A stretch of DNA of 64,000 bases, taken from contig NZ_LT222319.1 of the NCBI RefSeq assembly GCF_900074915.1, forward strand, positions 3,443,001-3,507,000. The letters are read 5' to 3'. Under the pieces are notes generated by a model. That model saw only the letters and a program-made list of their open reading frames with translations. It was not told the DNA's origin and did no database searches. Within the stretch, counting starts at the first letter, position 1, and each line of letters starts with the position of its first letter. The DNA is from Pseudomonas cerasi. Lineage in GTDB: Bacteria; Pseudomonadota; Gammaproteobacteria; Pseudomonadales; Pseudomonadaceae. Below, piece by piece: positions 32,992-42,094 of this stretch. A program made the position numbers and the translations under genes.

Positions 32992-34203
32992 ATGGATACA
33001 AGCTTCTGGAAGGCAGGCCACAAACCGACCCTGTTCGCGGCCTTTCTCTATTTTGACCTGAGTTTCATGGTCTGGTACCTGCTGGGCCCACTGGCGGTAC
33101 AGATTGCCACTGACCTGCACCTGACCACTCAGCAACGTGGCCTGATGGTCGCCACGCCGATTCTGGCGGGCGCGGTGCTGCGCTTTTTCATGGGCCTGCT
33201 GGCCGACCAGCTGTCGCCCAAAACCGCCGGAATCATCGGCCAGGTGATCGTTATCGGCGCGCTGCTGGGTGCCTGGCAACTGGGCATTCACACCTACGGC
33301 CAGGTGCTGGTACTGGGTGTGTTCCTCGGCATGGCCGGTGCTTCGTTCGCCGTCGCGCTGCCCCTGGCGTCGCAATGGTATCCGGCGCAGCACCAGGGCA
33401 AGGCCATGGGCATCGCCGGTGCGGGCAACTCCGGCACTGTACTGGCCGCGCTGATCGCGCCGGTGCTGGCCGCCAGTTTCGGCTGGGGCAACGTCTTCGG
33501 CCTGGCGCTGATCCCGCTGGTTCTGACCCTGATCGCCTTCACCCTGATGGCCCGCAACGCCCCGCAACGCAGCAAACCCAAATCCATGGCGGACTACCTC
33601 AAGGCGCTGGGTGACCGTGACAGTTGGTGGTTCATGTTTTTCTACAGTGTGACGTTCGGTGGCTTCATTGGCCTGGCCAGCGCCCTGCCCGGCTATTTCA
33701 ACGACCAATATGGCTTGAGCCCGATCACTGCCGGTTACTACACCGCTGCCTGTGTGTTCGGTGGCAGCCTGATGCGTCCGTTGGGTGGTGCACTGGCCGA
33801 CCGTTTCGGCGGGATTCGCACGCTGACCGTGATGTATGCGGTTGCCGCCATCGGCATTGCCGCCGTGGGCTTCAACCTGCCGAGTTCGTGGGCAGCACTG
33901 GCGCTGTTCGTGGCCGCGATGCTGGGCCTGGGGGCCGGCAACGGCGCGGTGTTCCAGTTGGTACCGCAGCGCTTCCGCAAGGAAATCGGGGTCATGACCG
34001 GCTTGATCGGCATGGCCGGTGGCATCGGTGGCTTCCTGCTGGCGGCGGGCCTGGGCAGCATCAAACAGAACACCGGCGACTACCAGTTGGGTCTGTGGCT
34101 GTTCGCCGGCCTGGCGATACTGGCCTGGTTCGGCCTGCTGAACGTCAAACGTCGCTGGAGAACCACCTGGGGTTCGGCCGCGGTCACGGCGGCCCGGGTC
34201 TGA
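32992..34203 (+). CDS. nasA: Nitrate/nitrite transporter (NNP family, NarK/NasA-type)
   Basis: A 403-aa MFS permease with 12 membrane segments that takes up nitrate. The two nitrate signatures of the NNP family are present: GAGNSGTVLAALIAP in segment 5 and GLGAGNGAVFQLVPQRF in segment 11. FGGSLMRPLGGALADRFGG is the second loop motif. ATG at 32992 is preferred to GTG 32986 because GAGG lies 7 bp upstream. It is followed by 7 bp and then the phosphatase-kinase gene, so the two are one operon under the antitermination leader. Confidence 0.92.
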   Translation: MDTSFWKAGHKPTLFAAFLYFDLSFMVWYLLGPLAVQIATDLHLTTQQRGLMVATPILAGAVLRFFMGLLADQLSPKTAGIIGQVIVIGALLGAWQLGIHTYGQVLVLGVFLGMAGASFAVALPLASQWYPAQHQGKAMGIAGAGNSGTVLAALIAPVLAASFGWGNVFGLALIPLVLTLIAFTLMARNAPQRSKPKSMADYLKALGDRDSWWFMFFYSVTFGGFIGLASALPGYFNDQYGLSPITAGYYTAACVFGGSLMRPLGGALADRFGGIRTLTVMYAVAAIGIAAVGFNLPSSWAALALFVAAMLGLGAGNGAVFQLVPQRFRKEIGVMTGLIGMAGGIGGFLLAAGLGSIKQNTGDYQLGLWLFAGLAILAWFGLLNVKRRWRTTWGSAAVTAARV

Positions 34204-34210
34204 AGCGCCG

Positions 34211-35872
34211 ATGACCCTGCAACTGCAGTTTGCACAATTCAGCGCCAGCGGACCGCGAGCGGAGAATCAGGACGCCGTACGCCTGGTCACGCCAGTCCCG
34301 GCGCTGGCGGCCAGCAAGGGCTATCTGTTCGCCCTTGCCGACGGCGTCAGCCAATGTGCCGACGGCGCACTGGCCGCGCAGTCGACCCTGCAGGCGCTGG
34401 CCCTCGACTATTACGCCACGCCGGAAACCTGGGGCGTGGCGCAGTCCCTTGATCGCCTGCTGCTGGCGCAGAATCGCTGGCTGCTGGCCAACGGCCTGTT
34501 GACCACCCTCAGCGCTCTGGTACTGCGTGGCAGGCGCTTCACCCTCGCCCATGTCGGCGACTGCCGGGCTTACCGCTGGCACACCGGAACGCTGAAACGC
34601 ATCAGTGAAGATCACGTCTGGGAACAGGCCGACATGCAGCATGTGCTCAAACGTGCGCTGGGCCTGGATCAGTACGTGGTCATGGATTACCTGGACGGCG
34701 AGCTGTGTGAAGGCGAACGCCTGCTGCTGGTCAGCGACGGCGTATGGGCGGCACTGGGCGATGCAAGTATCCGCTCGATTCTGGGCGAACAGCACGACCT
34801 CGACGCGGCAGTGAAAACCCTGGTCAGCGCGGCGCACCTGGCCGGCAGTCAGGACAATGCCAGCGCCCTGCTGATTCAGGTCGACACGCTCGGCGAGGAC
34901 GATCTGGGCGATACGCTACTGCAATTGCAGCAATGGCCGCTGCCACCCGCACTCAAGGCCGATCAGACATTCGAAGGCTGGAAAGTCGTCAGCATCGTGG
35001 CGCAATCACGCCAGTCCATCGTTTATCGAGTCACCGATATCAATGAGCAGCCCTGGCTGCTGAAGACCCTGCCAGCCAGTCGTCATGACGAGACCGGTGC
35101 CGGTCAGGGCTTACTGCTGGAGGAGTGGTTTCTGCGTCGGGTCGCCGGGCGTTTTTTTCCCGAGATACACCCGCTGCCAGACCGTCAGCATCTGTATTAC
35201 GTCATGCGCGAGTATCGCGGGCACACACTGGCCGAGCGCTTCACCGACAAAGGGCCGTTGCCGCTGGCCCAGTGGCAGGACTTGGCCACCCGACTGTTAC
35301 GGGCCACGGGCCTGCTGCATCGACGCAACATCATCCATCGCGATATCAAACCGGAAAACCTGCTACTGGCCGACGACGGCGAGTTGCGCCTGCTGGATTT
35401 CGGCCTGGCGTTCTGCCCGGGCCTTTCGGCGGTCAACACCGAAGACCTGCCCGGCACACCCAGTTATATAGCACCGGAAGCCTTCAACGGCGCCGAACCG
35501 CATCCGCAACAGGACCTGTACGCAGCAGGCGTCACCTTGTACTACCTGCTGACAGGGCAATACCCTTACGGCGAGATCGAAGCCTTTCAGCACCGTCGCT
35601 TCGGCGCACCGATACCTGCCAGCCGTTACCGACCGGATCTGCCACAGTGGCTGAGCCAAAGCCTGGACAAGGCACTGCACGCCGACCCGAGCCAGCGTTA
35701 TGAAACCGCCGAACAGTGGTTGCTGGAGCTGGAGCAGGCCGAGCATCGTCCGCTGGTGGCAAAGCCGCGTCCGCTGCTGGAACGCGAACCGCTGAAAGTC
35801 TGGCGAACACTGGCGTTGCTCTCTCTGCTGTTCAACCTGATGCTGGTGATCTGGTTGATGGGCCGCCACTGA
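34211..35872 (+). CDS. PP2C phosphatase-Ser/Thr protein kinase fusion
   Basis: A 553-aa protein joining two opposing activities. Residues 1-230 are a PP2C-type phosphatase with the metal-binding acids in ENQDAV, ALADGVSQ, LVSDGVW and GSQDNAS. Residues 260-520 are a Hanks-type kinase with Lys285, HRD (376-378) in HRDIKPENLLL, DFG at 396-398 and the GTPSYIAPEA activation segment. A C-terminal helix (ALLSLLFNLMLVIWLM) anchors it in the membrane. It is cotranscribed with the nitrate transporter and conserved in the P. aeruginosa nas cluster (PA1782, from memory). Its target is not known; control of nitrate uptake or reduction is an inference. Confidence 0.9.
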   Translation: MTLQLQFAQFSASGPRAENQDAVRLVTPVPALAASKGYLFALADGVSQCADGALAAQSTLQALALDYYATPETWGVAQSLDRLLLAQNRWLLANGLLTTLSALVLRGRRFTLAHVGDCRAYRWHTGTLKRISEDHVWEQADMQHVLKRALGLDQYVVMDYLDGELCEGERLLLVSDGVWAALGDASIRSILGEQHDLDAAVKTLVSAAHLAGSQDNASALLIQVDTLGEDDLGDTLLQLQQWPLPPALKADQTFEGWKVVSIVAQSRQSIVYRVTDINEQPWLLKTLPASRHDETGAGQGLLLEEWFLRRVAGRFFPEIHPLPDRQHLYYVMREYRGHTLAERFTDKGPLPLAQWQDLATRLLRATGLLHRRNIIHRDIKPENLLLADDGELRLLDFGLAFCPGLSAVNTEDLPGTPSYIAPEAFNGAEPHPQQDLYAAGVTLYYLLTGQYPYGEIEAFQHRRFGAPIPASRYRPDLPQWLSQSLDKALHADPSQRYETAEQWLLELEQAEHRPLVAKPRPLLEREPLKVWRTLALLSLLFNLMLVIWLMGRH

Positions 35873-35966
35873 GCCCTTGCGCGCCGCTTCTGTGCAACGC
35901 GCCTCAACGCAGTGCAGAAAGCGCCAGGGTTATCGACTGCACACCGCGCAGGCTGGCAAATCCGAG

Positions 35967-35983
35967 TTGGCACAAGCGCTGCA
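35967..35983 (+). promoter_or_regulatory. Sigma54-type promoter of the nitrate reductase operon
   Basis: TTGGCACA-AGCG-CTGCA has the -24 GG (35969-35970) and -12 GC (35981-35982) at the required 12-bp spacing. The predicted start is near 35994, 20 nt before the first leader hairpin. Confidence 0.7.
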
Positions 35984-36013
35984 TGGTCACTGGCAGATAA
36001 TTCATAACACGCC

Positions 36014-36100
36014 GCCCTCAACGATGAAGGCTGCGTCTCCCGAGCGAACGGGACCGGACAAAGGCGTCCTCGTCAGGCCACTGACGGGACGCCTTTTTTT
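36014..36100 (+). promoter_or_regulatory. NasT-type antitermination leader of the nitrate reductase operon
   Basis: Hairpin 1 (36014-36031) closes the hexaloop AACGAT, and hairpin 2 (36038-36053, TCCCG/CGGGA) closes AGCGAA. Both have A at position 1 and G at position 4, the paired-hexaloop signature of ANTAR targets. Seven bases later a long terminator begins (36061-36095; about 15 paired bases with one bulge, loop GCCA) with a T run to 36100. The oxidoreductase gene starts 49 bp further on. Confidence 0.82.
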
Positions 36101-36148
36101 GTTTGCGCGAAACGTATCGAGCACGCGCTGCAGTGACTCGGAGGCAAG

Positions 36149-37378
36149 ATGACCAAACTCAAACTGGTGATGATCGGCAACGGCATGGCCGGCGTGCGCA
36201 CACTCGAAGAGTTGCTGAAACTGAGCGAAGACCTTTACCACATCACGGTCTTCGGCGCCGAGCCACACCCCAATTACAATCGCATTCTGCTGTCGCCGGT
36301 ACTGGCCGGCGAGCAGAATTTCGAAGACATCGTGCTCAACGACCTCGACTGGTACGAACGCAACGGTATCCAGTTGTTGCTCAACCGTCGCGTGGTGAAG
36401 ATCGACCGCATCAGACGCCTGGTGATCGCCGATGACGGCACCCAGGCCCATTATGATCGGCTGCTGATTGCCACCGGTTCGCAGCCGTTCATACTGCCGA
36501 TCCCGGGCAACACGCTGAACGGTGTGATCGGTTATCGCGACATCGGCCACACGCGGCAGATGATCGACACCTCCGTCACGCACAAGCGCGCAGTCGTCAT
36601 CGGCGGCGGACTGCTCGGCCTGGAAGCGGCCAACGGCTTGAGCCTGCGCGGCATGCACGTGACGGTGGTGCATAACGGCCAGACGCTGCTGGAGCGCCAA
36701 CTGGACAAGACCAGCGGGCGCATGCTGCAAGCGGCGCTGGAAAAGCGCGGCCTGAGCTTTCGCCTCGACGAACAGACCAACGCCTTGCTCGGCGATGATC
36801 AGGGCCGGGTAACCGCGGTGCAATTCAACAATGGCGACAGGATCGACGCCGATCTGGTGGTCATGGCAGCAGGCATACGGCCCAACACCGAATTGGCCGA
36901 GCAAGCCGGCCTGCCCTGCAACCGTGGCATTCTGGTCAATGACACCTTGCAGACCTACGACCCGCGCATCTACGCGATTGGCGAATGTGTCAGCCACCGT
37001 GGCATCGCCTATGGGCTGGTGGCGCCGCTGTTCGAGCAGGCGCGGGTCTGCGCCAACCACCTCGCGCAACTGGGCTTTGCGCGTTATCCGGGCTCGGTCA
37101 CCTCGACCAAGCTGAAAGTCACCGGTATCGACCTGTTTTCCGCCGGGGATTTCCTCGGCGGTGAAGGCACTGAAAGCATCACCCTTTCCGACCCCATCGG
37201 CGGTATCTACAAGAAGCTGGTAATAAAGAACGATGTACTGGTCGGCGCCTGCCTGTACGGCGACACCGCCGACGGCAACTGGTACTTGCAGCAGATCCGT
37301 GATGGCCAGGGTATCGACGCCATTCGCGACCACCTGATGTTCGGCAAACCCGTTGCTCCAGAGGCTGCCTGCGCATGA
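36149..37378 (+). CDS. FAD/NAD(P)H oxidoreductase, electron donor to nitrate reductase (NirB N-terminal-like)
   Basis: A 409-aa flavoprotein with the two-dinucleotide fold: FAD site VMIGNGMAGVRTLEELL, NAD site AVVIGGGLLGLEAANGL and IYAIGECVSHRG. It matches the first half of NirB and the small reductase subunits such as Klebsiella NasC. It stops after DHLMFGKPVAPEAACA with no BFD [2Fe-2S] or siroheme domain. The start is preceded by GGAGG. Its stop overlaps the nitrate reductase start (ATGA), so it probably passes NAD(P)H electrons to that enzyme and is not by itself a nitrite reductase. Confidence 0.85.
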   Translation: MTKLKLVMIGNGMAGVRTLEELLKLSEDLYHITVFGAEPHPNYNRILLSPVLAGEQNFEDIVLNDLDWYERNGIQLLLNRRVVKIDRIRRLVIADDGTQAHYDRLLIATGSQPFILPIPGNTLNGVIGYRDIGHTRQMIDTSVTHKRAVVIGGGLLGLEAANGLSLRGMHVTVVHNGQTLLERQLDKTSGRMLQAALEKRGLSFRLDEQTNALLGDDQGRVTAVQFNNGDRIDADLVVMAAGIRPNTELAEQAGLPCNRGILVNDTLQTYDPRIYAIGECVSHRGIAYGLVAPLFEQARVCANHLAQLGFARYPGSVTSTKLKVTGIDLFSAGDFLGGEGTESITLSDPIGGIYKKLVIKNDVLVGACLYGDTADGNWYLQQIRDGQGIDAIRDHLMFGKPVAPEAACA

Positions 37379-40095
37379 ACAGCCTTGCCCTCCACACCCC
37401 CCGGGTCACGGCGTCTACCTGCTGCTATTGCGGCGTAGGCTGCGGCGTACTGATCGAGCATGACGGCGAGCATATTCTTGGTGTCAGCGGCGACCCGAAG
37501 CACCCGGCGAACTTCGGCAAGCTGTGCAGCAAAGGGTCGAGCCTGCACCTGACCGGCGACATTGAAGCCCGCGCGCTGTACCCGGAACTGCGCCTGAGCA
37601 AGAGCCTGGCGCGCAGCGTCACCGATTGGGATACCGCGCTGGAGCATGCGGCCAATGCGTTCGCCGAAAGCATTCGCGCACATGGCCCCGACAGCGTTGC
37701 CTTCTACATTTCCGGCCAATTGCTGACCGAAGACTACTACGCGTTCAATAAACTGGCGCGCGCACTGATCGGCACCAACAATATCGACAGTAATTCACGG
37801 CTGTGCATGTCATCGGCCGTGGCGGGCTACAAGCGCAGCCTGGGTGCCGATGCCCCACCGTGCAGCTATGAAGACATCGAACTGAGCGATTGTGTGATGA
37901 TCGTCGGCAGCAACATGGCCTACGCACACCCGATTCTGTTTCGCCGTCTGGAAGAGGCAAAAAGCCGTCGTCCGCAGATGAAACTCATCGTCATCGACCC
38001 ACGGCGTACCGACACCTGCGAACTGGCCGACCTGCACCTGGCGATTCAGCCCGGCACGGACGTCGCGCTGTTTCACGGCATCCTTCATATACTGATGAAC
38101 GAACGGCTGATCGATCCGGCGTTCATTGCCGCGCACACGCAGGGCTATGAGGAACTGGCCACGCTGGCCCGTGACTACCCACCTGAATACGTGGCCGCCC
38201 TCTGCGGCATTACTCTGGAACAGCTGCACACCTGCGCCCGATGGGTGGGCGAAGCGCCGGCTTTTCTGTCGCTGTGGTGCATGGGGCTGAATCAGTCCAC
38301 GGCCGGCAGCGCGAAAAACAGCGCGCTGATCAATCTGCACTTGGCGACCGGACAGATTGGCAAACCCGGCGCAGGTCCCTTCTCGCTCACCGGCCAGCCC
38401 AACGCCATGGGCGGACGTGAAACCGGCAGTCTGTCCAACCTGTTGCCTGGCCATCGCGACGCGGCAAATCCTCAGCATCGTCAGGAGGTTGCAGACTACT
38501 GGGGCGTCGATAGCCTGCCTGCCAATCCCGGCCTTTCAGCCATCGAACTGTTCGAGCAATTGCAGAATGGAACGATCAAGGCCCTGTGGATTGCCTGCAC
38601 CAACCCGGCACAGTCACTGCCCGACCAGAACCGCATCAGGCAAGCGCTGGAAACCTGCCCGTTCGTGGTACTCCAGGAGGCCTTCAAGACCACCGAAACC
38701 GCGCGTTATGCCGATCTGTTGCTGCCTGCTGCCAGTTGGGGTGAGAAAGAAGGCACGGTGACCAACTCCGAACGACGCATCTCCAACGTGCGCAAAGCTA
38801 TTCAGGCGCCCGGCGAAGCGCGCTCCGACTGGGCGATCACCGTGGATTTCGCTCAGCGCATGCAAAAACGCCTGCAACCCGGCGCACCCGCGCTGTTCGA
38901 CTTCGCTACACCCAAAGCCTTGTTCGATGAGTTCAAGGGCCTGACGATCGGGCGCGATCTGGACATGTCAGGAATCGACCGCGAGCTCATCGATCAGCAG
39001 GGTCCGCAACAATGGCCCTTCCCGCGTGGCGCCAGCAGCGGCACGCCGCGCCTGTACAACAATGGCATCTTTCCCACCGATTCAGGTCGGGCGCAGTTTC
39101 TGTCCGAGCCTTACATCGCCGCCAGGGAAGTGCGCGATGCCGACTACCCGCTGACGCTCAACACCGGCAGGCTGCGCGATCAGTGGCACGGCATGAGCCG
39201 CACCGGCACTGCTGCCCGCTTGTTCGGGCATGTCAGTGAAGCGGTGCTGAGCCTCAATCCGCAGGACATGCTCAGCCATGACCTGCAGCCCGGCGACCTG
39301 GTCAAACTGATCAGTCGACGCGGCGAGTTGCTGTTGCCGGTCGGCAGTGAGGACAGCGTTGCAGTCGGCCAAGCCTTTGTGCCGATGCATTGGGGCGACA
39401 GGTTCCTCAAGGGGGGTGTCAACGTTCTCACCCAGCCAGCCTTCGACCCGGTTTCGAAGCAACCGGAACTCAAGCACGCCGGCGTCAGGATCGAAAAAGC
39501 CCGACTGCCCTGGCAGTTCTTTGCGCTGGTCGAGGGCAACGTGCAGCAACGGATGGAAAAGCTGCGCCCCTTGTGCGACACCTTCACCTATCTGAGCATG
39601 AGCCTTGCCGGACGCGAGCGACCGGCGCTGGTGATACGCGCCGCCAGCGCAGCAGCACCCGATTCAGCGCTGCTGCAGCAGATTGATCAAGTACTGGGCC
39701 TGGATGAAGGACCGGTCATGGCGTATGACGACCCCAAGCGCTCGATCGGCAAACGGGTACGGATCGACGGCGAACGTATTACTGCTGTTCGCCTGGCCGG
39801 TGAAACACTTGCCCGGCATTGGCTGCAGACGTTGTGGCTGGAAGAGCGCGTTGAGGCTTCGTTGCGGCGCTGGCTGTTGGCACCGTTGAGCAGCGAACCG
39901 GGCAAAGACTCGACACAGCCTCGCGACAAGACCTTGTGCAACTGCATGAACGTCAGCCAGAGCGCGGTAATGAGCGCTATCGAGCGTGGCCTGGACCTGA
40001 ATCAACTCAAGACACAGTTGGGCTGCGGCACCCAGTGCGGCTCCTGCGTGCCGGAAATAAGACGACTGATCCATACCGTGGCGGTTACAGAATGA
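37375..40095 (+). CDS. nasC: Assimilatory nitrate reductase, catalytic subunit
   Basis: A 906-aa cytoplasmic molybdopterin enzyme reducing nitrate to nitrite. The N-terminal [4Fe-4S] motif is C16-x2-C19-x3-C23-x27-C51. The Mo-bis-MGD domains follow (SSAVAGYKRSLGADAPP; SLWCMGLNQS; LTGQPNAMGGRE), then the dinucleotide-binding domain (LNTGRLRDQWHGMSRTG). The last ~50 residues add a BFD-like [2Fe-2S] site (CNCMNVS ... GCGTQCGSC) that can accept electrons from the upstream flavoprotein. Names differ between species (nasA or nasC). It is coupled to the oxidoreductase gene by ATGA and followed by cobA after 10 bp. Confidence 0.94.
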   Translation: MNSLALHTPRVTASTCCYCGVGCGVLIEHDGEHILGVSGDPKHPANFGKLCSKGSSLHLTGDIEARALYPELRLSKSLARSVTDWDTALEHAANAFAESIRAHGPDSVAFYISGQLLTEDYYAFNKLARALIGTNNIDSNSRLCMSSAVAGYKRSLGADAPPCSYEDIELSDCVMIVGSNMAYAHPILFRRLEEAKSRRPQMKLIVIDPRRTDTCELADLHLAIQPGTDVALFHGILHILMNERLIDPAFIAAHTQGYEELATLARDYPPEYVAALCGITLEQLHTCARWVGEAPAFLSLWCMGLNQSTAGSAKNSALINLHLATGQIGKPGAGPFSLTGQPNAMGGRETGSLSNLLPGHRDAANPQHRQEVADYWGVDSLPANPGLSAIELFEQLQNGTIKALWIACTNPAQSLPDQNRIRQALETCPFVVLQEAFKTTETARYADLLLPAASWGEKEGTVTNSERRISNVRKAIQAPGEARSDWAITVDFAQRMQKRLQPGAPALFDFATPKALFDEFKGLTIGRDLDMSGIDRELIDQQGPQQWPFPRGASSGTPRLYNNGIFPTDSGRAQFLSEPYIAAREVRDADYPLTLNTGRLRDQWHGMSRTGTAARLFGHVSEAVLSLNPQDMLSHDLQPGDLVKLISRRGELLLPVGSEDSVAVGQAFVPMHWGDRFLKGGVNVLTQPAFDPVSKQPELKHAGVRIEKARLPWQFFALVEGNVQQRMEKLRPLCDTFTYLSMSLAGRERPALVIRAASAAAPDSALLQQIDQVLGLDEGPVMAYDDPKRSIGKRVRIDGERITAVRLAGETLARHWLQTLWLEERVEASLRRWLLAPLSSEPGKDSTQPRDKTLCNCMNVSQSAVMSAIERGLDLNQLKTQLGCGTQCGSCVPEIRRLIHTVAVTE

Positions 40096-40105
40096 GGAAT
40101 GCGGC

Positions 40106-40867
40106 ATGAGCGCAAAAGTATGGCTGGTGGGCGCGGGCCCAGGCGACCCGGAACTGCTGACTCTCAAGGCAGTACGTGCCCTGGCTGAAGCCGACGTGGT
40201 GCTGATCGACGATCTGGTCAACCCCGCAGTGCTGGAACATTGTCCGGGAGCGCGGGTCATCGCGGTCGGCAAGCGCGGCGGTTGTCGTTCGACGCCGCAA
40301 GCGTTCATCCATCGCCTGATGCTGCGCTACGTACGTCAGGGCAAATGTGTCGTTCGCCTCAAAGGCGGCGATCCGTGCATCTTCGGACGTGGCGGTGAAG
40401 AGGCTCAATGGCTACAGGAGCGCGGTGTCGCCGTGGAGCTGGTCAACGGCATTACAGCGGGTCTTGCCGGCGCAACACAGTGCGGCATTTCGCTGACCCT
40501 GCGCGGTATAAGCCGTGGCGTAACGCTGGTCACCGCCCACACTCAGGACGACAGCACCCTCAACTGGCAGGCACTCGCGCAAGGCGGAACCACCCTTGTG
40601 GTTTACATGGGCGTGGCGAAACTGGCGGAAATTCGCGAGAGTCTGCTGGCAGGCGGAATGAGTGGCGAGATGCCGGTGGCGATGATCGAGAACGCTTCGC
40701 TGCCGTGGCAGCGCGAATGCCGCAGCACCCTGAATGCCATGCAACAGGACGCAGCCGCTTTCCAGTTGAAGAGCCCCGCCATCCTGGTGATCGGTGCGGT
40801 TGCCGCGTACAACAATGAGCTGATCGATCAAACCCTGATGGACCACGCGCAGTTGAATGCCGGCTGA
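40106..40867 (+). CDS. cobA: Uroporphyrinogen-III C-methyltransferase
   Basis: A 253-aa SAM-dependent enzyme that methylates uroporphyrinogen III twice to precorrin-2, the branch point to siroheme and cobalamin. Family motifs are clear: VWLVGAGPGDPELLTLKA at the start, VVRLKGGDPCIFGRGGEE and GITAGLAGATQCGISLT. It is a stand-alone SUMT and not the CysG fusion. In a nitrate operon it would supply precorrin-2 for siroheme of nitrite reductase, although the nitrite reductase itself is not encoded here. Confidence 0.93.
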   Translation: MSAKVWLVGAGPGDPELLTLKAVRALAEADVVLIDDLVNPAVLEHCPGARVIAVGKRGGCRSTPQAFIHRLMLRYVRQGKCVVRLKGGDPCIFGRGGEEAQWLQERGVAVELVNGITAGLAGATQCGISLTLRGISRGVTLVTAHTQDDSTLNWQALAQGGTTLVVYMGVAKLAEIRESLLAGGMSGEMPVAMIENASLPWQRECRSTLNAMQQDAAAFQLKSPAILVIGAVAAYNNELIDQTLMDHAQLNAG

Positions 40868-40911
40868 CCCCAGGCTCGTCTGAGCACACGCCCCGCCAAA
40901 TCGCAGGCAAA

Positions 40912-40939
40912 GAAAAGCCCGGCCTGAGCCGGGCTTTTC
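40912..40939. terminator. Bidirectional terminator between cobA and oprF
   Basis: A perfect 12-bp stem GAAAAGCCCGGC/GCCGGGCTTTTC (40912-40923 with 40928-40939), loop CTGA; the stem supplies A and T runs on both strands for two convergent genes. Confidence 0.9.
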
Positions 40940-40954
40940 AGTATAAGCGGCTAA

Positions 40955-41989
40955 TTACTTAGCTTGAGCTTCTACTTCTGCTTCTACGCGACGGTTAACT
41001 GCGCGGCCAGCTTCAGTTGCGTTGTCAGCAACTGGACGGGATTCGCCGTAACCAACCGAGTTTACGCGGTTAGCGCCAACACCGTACTGGTTAACCAGAA
41101 CCTGTTTAACGGCGTTTGCACGACGCTCGGACAGTTTTTGGTTGTAAGCGTCAGGACCGACGGAGTCAGTGTGACCTTCAACAGTGGTGGTGGTCTGTGG
41201 GTACTGCTGCATGAAGTCAGCGAGGTTCTTGATGTCGCCGTAGCTGTTAGGCTTGACTACGGATTTGTCGAAATCGAACTTCACGTCCAGCTCAACACGA
41301 ACCACTTCGGCAACTGCTGGGCAGCCATCAGCGTCAACGGTAACGTTGGCTGGGGTGTCCGGGCACTTGTCGACGTTGTCGCACACGCCGTCGTTGTCGC
41401 TGTCGGAGCACACTTCAGCTACTGGAGCTGGCGCTGCTTCAACTTTCTTGCTGCCGCCGCCGAAGTTTACACCGATACCGACGCTAGGCGCCCACTCGGT
41501 GTTGCCTTGGTCGATGTTGTACTGAGCTTCAACGCCTGCACGGGCATAGAAGTTGTCAGTGAAGTACAGCTTGGCGCCGCCGCCGATGTTGGCGAAGGTG
41601 GAACCGTCACGGCCACGGCGAGCGTCTTGACCGATGCTCTGGTCAGAGAAACCGGCAGATACGTATGGACGCAGCATGTCACCTGGGTTGTTGAAGTGGT
41701 ACAGAGCGTCCAGAGCAGTGTCTGCGCCCTTGATGTTCTTGCCGCTGTCGCTACGGACGTTGTGGACTTCGTCGTAGCCCAGACGCAGCTCAACATCGTC
41801 AGTCAGGAAGTAGCCAACGGAGCCGCCGAACAGGTTGCCGTCGTTTTTGAAGTTACGATCGCTGTCGTAGTACTCTTTCTTGGCGAAGCCTTCGATTTCG
41901 ACCGCGCCTTGGCCTTGAGCCAGAGCGCCGAACGAAGTTGCGGCAACAATAGTACCAATGGCCAAGCCCAAGGTGTTTTTCAGTTTCAT
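40955..41989 (-). CDS. oprF: Major outer-membrane porin OprF
   Basis: A 344-aa abundant outer-membrane protein. It has a signal peptide (residues 1-24), an N-terminal eight-strand beta-barrel, a linker with a Cys pair and thrombospondin-like Ca motif (SDSDNDGVCDNVDKCPDTP) and a C-terminal OmpA domain binding peptidoglycan (VEGHTDSVGPDAYNQKLSERRANAV). OprF gives slow general diffusion and cell-shape stability. Codon use is strongly biased, as for a highly expressed gene, which makes the opposite strand open. It is 105 bp downstream of sigX, the sigma factor known to activate it in Pseudomonas. Confidence 0.97.
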   Translation of the reverse strand: MKLKNTLGLAIGTIVAATSFGALAQGQGAVEIEGFAKKEYYDSDRNFKNDGNLFGGSVGYFLTDDVELRLGYDEVHNVRSDSGKNIKGADTALDALYHFNNPGDMLRPYVSAGFSDQSIGQDARRGRDGSTFANIGGGAKLYFTDNFYARAGVEAQYNIDQGNTEWAPSVGIGVNFGGGSKKVEAAPAPVAEVCSDSDNDGVCDNVDKCPDTPANVTVDADGCPAVAEVVRVELDVKFDFDKSVVKPNSYGDIKNLADFMQQYPQTTTTVEGHTDSVGPDAYNQKLSERRANAVKQVLVNQYGVGANRVNSVGYGESRPVADNATEAGRAVNRRVEAEVEAQAK

Positions 41990-42094
41990 CCGTTAAATCC
42001 CCATCTGATGATTATTAAGCAGTCCCACACAGGGGGACAACTCAGCGGCAAGTCTACCAGACCTTGCCAGTTTGTTAGAGATATTTGCACCGTA

